DNA from: an uncultured Oscillospiraceae bacterium
GTDB lineage: Bacteria; Bacillota; Clostridia; Oscillospirales; Oscillospiraceae
NCBI GenBank assembly: GCA_934573935.1
Contig: CAKTMO010000014.1
Location: 1 to 43,861 of the forward strand
Direction of reading: 5' to 3'
DNA: 43,861 nt
Shown: piece after piece, positions 40,680 through 43,861 of the stretch
How positions within the stretch are numbered: the first letter of the stretch is position 1
Layout of the letters: each line of letters begins with the position of its first letter
Translations under genes and position numbers: made by a program
The notes under the pieces: model-generated
The model's input: only the letters and a program-made list of their open reading frames with translations
Told to the model about the DNA's origin: nothing
Database searches by the model: none

Positions 40680-41546
40680 TCAGTCTTCCAGTTTTAGTAA
40701 AATTCCCTCAAAAAACTTCTTGGTGTTGATTTTTCCAGACTGTGAACCCTTTCCCTGCAGCATTCGCATCTCCTGCTGCACCTGCCCGAAATCGAAAAGG
40801 CGCGAGGCATACTCGGTGAATATCTCATCATAAAAGTCCTCGCTGCCGCGCGCAGCCAAGTGGCTCTGTGCTTTCTGGATAGCGCGGCGGATCTTTTGCT
40901 CAATACCCTTCTGCCGCGCGGCATCGCATTCGCTGCCATATAATTCATAGCCAATATGCTGATATACGTCGGAGAGCTGGTATTCCTGTCTCGTATGGCG
41001 GCGACGGCTGCGCAGATAGCGCACGGCAGCGGCGATTTCCCTGCTTCCCGTCATGCCGAGTATCCCAATATCTGCGAAAATCTCCCGCAGGCGCTGCTCG
41101 CTGTCATCCGCAGCAGGTCCAGCGGCGGCAGGCGTCACAGCCTGCCGCACAGCGGAAAGCATCCGCTCCATTTCCATGATCTGAATGACATTTTGCAGCA
41201 CCTTGCGGATTTCCAGCACGTTGATGGGCTTATGAACGAAAAAGTCGATTCCTTCCTTGTAGGCCATTTCCTCCATGTTCTTATCATGCGCCTGCGAGAT
41301 CATGATAAAATGGCTACCGGCGCCGCGCGACATGGCGCGCTTCATAATGCGTATTCCGTCGGTGTGCGGAAACAACAGATCAATCAGTACAATGTCGGGC
41401 TGGTAGAATAAAATCTCATCCACTGCCTGCTCTTCATCTGTTACTGTTGCAACCACCTCGCCAAGCTGCTCGCGAGCAATGACAAATTTGAGCATCGTGC
41501 CGACAGAACTGTCGTCATCCACAATCAGAATTCGTTTCATATTCAT
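40680..41546 (-). CDS. YcbB/GlnL-type response regulator
   Basis: A 288-residue response regulator. The receiver domain has the acidic pocket IVDDD (8-12), phospho-acceptor Asp56 (DIVLIDLLFP), and FFVHKP with the conserved Lys. A C-terminal DNA-binding domain of the YcbB type (about 150-285) follows. In B. subtilis, GlnK-GlnL of this type senses glutamine and activates glutaminase and a glutamine carrier. The ATG at 41546 with GAGGAGAG is preferred over a TTG at 41564, which overlaps the kinase stop. Gap to the kinase gene is 14 nt. Candidate targets are yjiH-liv. Confidence 0.9.
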   Translation of the reverse strand: MNMKRILIVDDDSSVGTMLKFVIAREQLGEVVATVTDEEQAVDEILFYQPDIVLIDLLFPHTDGIRIMKRAMSRGAGSHFIMISQAHDKNMEEMAYKEGIDFFVHKPINVLEIRKVLQNVIQIMEMERMLSAVRQAVTPAAAGPAADDSEQRLREIFADIGILGMTGSREIAAAVRYLRSRRRHTRQEYQLSDVYQHIGYELYGSECDAARQKGIEQKIRRAIQKAQSHLAARGSEDFYDEIFTEYASRLFDFGQVQQEMRMLQGKGSQSGKINTKKFFEGILLKLED

Positions 41547-41560
41547 GTGGCACTCTCCTC

Positions 41561-42721
41561 TCAAAGTGACGGAATGTCCACGCGGAAAGTTGTCCCCTCA
41601 GGGACGCTGCTCTCCACGCTGATCTGTGCGTTCCATTTGTTTACAATATCTCTGACATGACATAGCCCCAGCCCTGGGGATGGCACACCAGTCTGCTCAT
41701 CAAACTTAGTGGAAAAGCCAGGCTGAAAGATATGAGGCAATATGTCGTCGGGAATGCCCCCTGCATCGTCAGCCACGCGCATGACGATGCTGCGGTTTTT
41801 GGCAGTAAGCTCGGCTGTAATTTGATGCGCGCCCGCCTGTGCAGCATTGATAATAAGATTATTGAGTACGATAAAAAAGTCGTAGTATCCCTCAATCAAA
41901 ATATCACCCTCCAAATGGATGTGGAGACGTGCGGGGGCAATCGTTTCACGTGTGCCGGCCTCCAATATCCGGCAAATCTGCGAGAGCAGCATGGGTGATT
42001 CCTGCTGTGTGACCTGAATGGCTTTGGCAAGTCCGCTGACAATGTTGCTGTAGTCTTTCATCACCTCATGGCCCATGTTAGCCAGCGAAAGGGCCTGCTG
42101 GCGCAGTGGGCTTTCATGCGGCAGTGTTTGATAGATTGAGAAACTGCGTGCGGTCATCTCATCCAGCTGCTTTTTTGACTTTTGCAGGAAAAAGATGTCG
42201 GCATAGATGTTGGCCGCAAAACTTGTAAGCTTTTCGTACTGCACCTCGCGATTTTTCTGTGAGATCGCAAGTACGAGCGCAGAACGAATCGCCGCAATAA
42301 CGAGCAGCCACGCCGCGCGTTCGTCGCTCATTTTGTTGCAGATGGCCAGCGAGACAAGGTTCGAGATCAAGTCCGCCATCAGCATGGTAAAGAGCATGTC
42401 CGGCAGATAATCTTCTCCCATCACGCCGCTGAGGAATTGATAAAGCGCCGCATAGAGGATATAAATGACCAGACTATCGAGAATAACAGAGATAACATCC
42501 GCATTGTTGCCTGAGTACAACATCATTATCAGCCGCAGCACAGCGGCAAATACTCCCGCAATAGCAGCAAGCATTACCGGCTTTTTTATCAACTCATCTC
42601 GTATCGTAATCCCAAGCAATACCAATCCCAGCGAAAGCGGTGCCACAAAATTCTCGTGCGGAGCGAAATAAATCTGTGAAAGTACAGCGATCAGCGCGCC
42701 ATATTGAAGGTAAAGCTTCAT
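41561..42721 (-). CDS. Membrane sensor histidine kinase (GlnK/YcbA-like)
   Basis: A 386-residue kinase with about five N-terminal transmembrane helices (first 170 residues) and no large outer domain. A coiled-coil helix and the phospho-acceptor region NMGHEVMKDYSNIV (His218) follow. The GHKL ATPase has N-box NNLIINAAQAG, G1 DDAGGIPDD and G2 PGLGLCHVRDIVNKW. It is the partner of the adjacent response regulator. GGGGGAG precedes the ATG and a strong promoter lies at 42770-42798. The signal probably comes through the membrane segment or a membrane partner. Confidence 0.93.
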   Translation of the reverse strand: MKLYLQYGALIAVLSQIYFAPHENFVAPLSLGLVLLGITIRDELIKKPVMLAAIAGVFAAVLRLIMMLYSGNNADVISVILDSLVIYILYAALYQFLSGVMGEDYLPDMLFTMLMADLISNLVSLAICNKMSDERAAWLLVIAAIRSALVLAISQKNREVQYEKLTSFAANIYADIFFLQKSKKQLDEMTARSFSIYQTLPHESPLRQQALSLANMGHEVMKDYSNIVSGLAKAIQVTQQESPMLLSQICRILEAGTRETIAPARLHIHLEGDILIEGYYDFFIVLNNLIINAAQAGAHQITAELTAKNRSIVMRVADDAGGIPDDILPHIFQPGFSTKFDEQTGVPSPGLGLCHVRDIVNKWNAQISVESSVPEGTTFRVDIPSL

Positions 42722-42769
42722 TTTTCTCCCCCAGCACTGCTTTTCCTGTAAAATTTAACTCTTTTTGTC

Positions 42770-42798
42770 AGTATATAATGCTTTTCCACAGAATTCAA
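42770..42798 (-). promoter_or_regulatory. Promoter of the histidine kinase-response regulator operon
   Basis: Minus strand: -35 TTGAAT (42798-42793), a 17-nt spacer, -10 TATACT (42775-42770). It lies at the border of the mobile-element remnant, so the insertion left the promoter intact. Confidence 0.72.
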
Positions 42799-42824
42799 CG
42801 GAGAAGCGGGTAAATTCCCGGTGA

Positions 42825-42950
42825 AAAAGCATTCGCAAGCGGTCCGATGGACGCTGGGAGGGCCGCTACACTGCAGGCTACGATGATAAAACAGGCAAGC
42901 GGATCATCAAAATTGTTCTCGCTAAGACGCAGGCGGAGTGCCGCAAATCA
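42825..42950 (+). pseudogene. Tyrosine integrase N-terminal remnant
   Basis: The plus-strand frame reads SIRKRSDGRWEGRYTAGYDD, then GKRIIKIVLAKTQAECRKS. This is the N-terminal arm-binding segment typical of Tn916/ICE and phage tyrosine integrases (GSIRKRxDGRWEGRYTxGxD). A stop (42822-42824) lies immediately before it and no catalytic domain follows. The frame is cut off where the IS1182 remnant begins. It marks an old integrative element at this site. Confidence 0.7.
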
Positions 42951-43466
42951 CTTATGTACATACATTCTCGACATCTCGGCTTCCCCGTCGCCCTGAACCT
43001 TCTCATTGGCAGGATATACATCAACGCCTGTTAAAATGCCGTGTTTGCAGTCCACAGCTGCTTCCATCAGATGCCCGATGCCGCGTTTGCTGCCGTGATT
43101 GATATAACCGCTGTCTGAATCTGTTTGGCTGGTGGTACGGCACTTCCTTACAATTTTTGTTGGCGGCTTTTTGAAGCCCGGCTGATTGGAAAGCTCTTCA
43201 TCCAAAGAATCGAGATAGCTTTGCATACTCTGTTCAACTTCTATTTCTACATTGATCCAGCTTTCTCTTGATACGTTGGCCGGAATGTAGCTTCCATCCG
43301 CAGTCATAGCTTCTCCGTCGATCAGCCCGCTGTCTATGCATTGCTTGACTATTTCATAGAAGGCTTTCTGAAAGAGATCACTTTGCTGCCATTTCGTGTT
43401 CTGGTCTTACTGAATGTGGAGTGATTTGGGATCGTGTCATCCAGTTCAAATCCGCAAAACATTAGA
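42948..43466 (-). pseudogene. IS1182-family transposase remnant, frameshifted
   Basis: On the minus strand, the upstream part reads FCGFELDDTIPNHSTFSKTR. After a 1-nt shift it continues DLFQKAFYEIVKQ, then TADGSYIPANVSRESWIN, EQSMQSYLDSLDEELSNQPG and INHGSKRGIGHLMEAAVD. These are conserved blocks of IS1182/ISL-type transposases (DUF772 and DDE part). It lacks both the N-terminus and the C-terminal catalytic part and is cut off near 42950-43005. It is therefore inactive. No inverted repeats are seen. Confidence 0.75.
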
Positions 43467-43486
43467 TTTATGGGAGGAAAGAAAAC

Positions 43487-43627
43487 ATGAGAAAAAATGA
43501 AAGTGACCTTATACGCAAGAAGCTAAAAGAAGCCATCCTGAAAATAACACCATATCAGCAAGATTTAATGTTAGTGGCGGTAGAAAAAATGAAGGAAAAA
43601 AGAATCGCCAAATTAAACCCACGCTAA
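43487..43627 (+). CDS. Small basic helical protein, unknown function (46 aa)
   Basis: This AT-rich ORF, MRKNESDLIRKKLKEAILKI then TPYQQDLMLVAVEKMKEKRI and AKLNPR, has a strong ribosome site (GGGAGGAAAG, about 6 nt from the ATG). It is highly charged and helical, with no signal or membrane segment. The low GC content and AAA/AAT-rich codons differ from the neighbouring genome, as expected for cargo of the mobile element whose integrase and transposase remnants lie alongside. A terminator follows. No family is recognised. Confidence 0.55.
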   Translation: MRKNESDLIRKKLKEAILKITPYQQDLMLVAVEKMKEKRIAKLNPR

Positions 43628-43631
43628 GGCA

Positions 43632-43657
43632 AAAAGCCGCTCAAAAGGGCGGCCTTT
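43632..43657 (+). terminator. Terminator of the small basic ORF
   Basis: GCCGC/GCGGC stem with AAAG/CTTT extension around TCAAAAGG, followed by CCTTTCCTTG, just past the ORF stop. Confidence 0.6.
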
Positions 43658-43665
43658 CCTTGTCG

Positions 43666-43688
43666 GTATGGGTTTTTGTATGGGTTTT
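43666..43688. repeat. Tandem 11-bp repeat GTATGGGTTTT
   Basis: Two copies, 43666-43676 and 43678-43688, are separated by one T. They lie between the small ORF and the tRNA-Thr terminator, in the zone where an element would abut the tRNA. Role unknown; possibly an integrase arm-type site of the lost element. Confidence 0.5.
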
Positions 43689-43745
43689 CTAAAGAGTTCA
43701 AAAACCGAGCACAATCCTTTTCTCTTTAAAAATCGCAAATATAAA

Positions 43746-43780
43746 GCAAAAACCGCTCAAATCAAATGATTTAAGCGGTT
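43746..43780 (-). terminator. Terminator of tRNA-Thr
   Basis: AACCGCTCAAATCA (43751-43764) pairs with TGATTTAAGCGGTT (43767-43780), followed on the minus strand by TTTTTGC. Confidence 0.85.
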
Positions 43781-43785
43781 AATGT

Positions 43786-43861
<76 letters not shown>

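Overview
The window reads as chromosome of a GC-rich anaerobic Firmicute, most likely an Oscillospirales/Ruminococcaceae-type gut Clostridium. The grounds are strong AGGAGG-type ribosome sites, sigma-A promoters with 16-19 bp spacers, lipobox signal peptides (LAAC, LVAC), encoded tRNA CCA ends, and protein families typical of that group (GPH symporter, LIV transporter, YjiH protein, IS1182 remnant, Cys-rich KTR protein). The assignment is inference from composition and gene content, not from a marker gene. LEFT PART (1-6350): a partial typA/BipA GTPase, oligoendopeptidase F (pepF), a tRNA-Arg(CCT) and a large MalT/LuxR-type ATPase regulator, the protein genes on the minus strand. Divergent from the regulator is a closely packed plus-strand run of eight genes (6596-12211): a DUF2442 protein, three lipoproteins (the first two paralogous), a DUF3137-LemA-DUF3137 trio and a small membrane protein. 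A separate promoter with a long leader and a 14-codon leader ORF drives a four-helix membrane protein with double zinc ribbons (12596-13387). MIDDLE (13460-21156): a MATE exporter, a membrane processive GT2 glycosyltransferase, and a catabolic-looking cassette of an orphan HisD-family dehydrogenase plus a GPH sugar symporter. The dehydrogenase promoter has MerR-style architecture (19-bp spacer, central dyad), next to a translationally coupled TetR-MerR regulator pair. CENTRE (21227-25324): the most unusual block, a three-gene operon of a DUF2225 zinc-ribbon protein, a 717-residue protein with a HExxH zincin motif and eight 20-residue tandem repeats, and a soluble VirD4/TraG-like ATPase, with no other conjugation gene nearby. 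It lies downstream of two zinc-ribbon membrane proteins (25425-27681). RIGHT PART (27971-43861): tRNA-Leu(CAA), adenine deaminase, a TfoX N-terminal-domain protein, a LysR regulator, an HTH-KTR gene pair, and an AbrB-ABC transporter operon. Then comes a nutrient-sensing locus on the minus strand: a GHKL histidine kinase, a YcbB/GlnL-type response regulator, a YjiH transporter-like protein and the full branched-chain amino-acid-type ABC transporter livK-H-M-G-F. A direct repeat TTTTGA-N4-TTTTGA in front of yjiH looks like the response regulator's binding site and would tie the sensor to the transporters. The right edge holds a degraded mobile-element scar (integrase N-terminal remnant, frameshifted IS1182 transposase, a 46-codon AT-rich ORF) next to the 3' end of tRNA-Thr(GGT).
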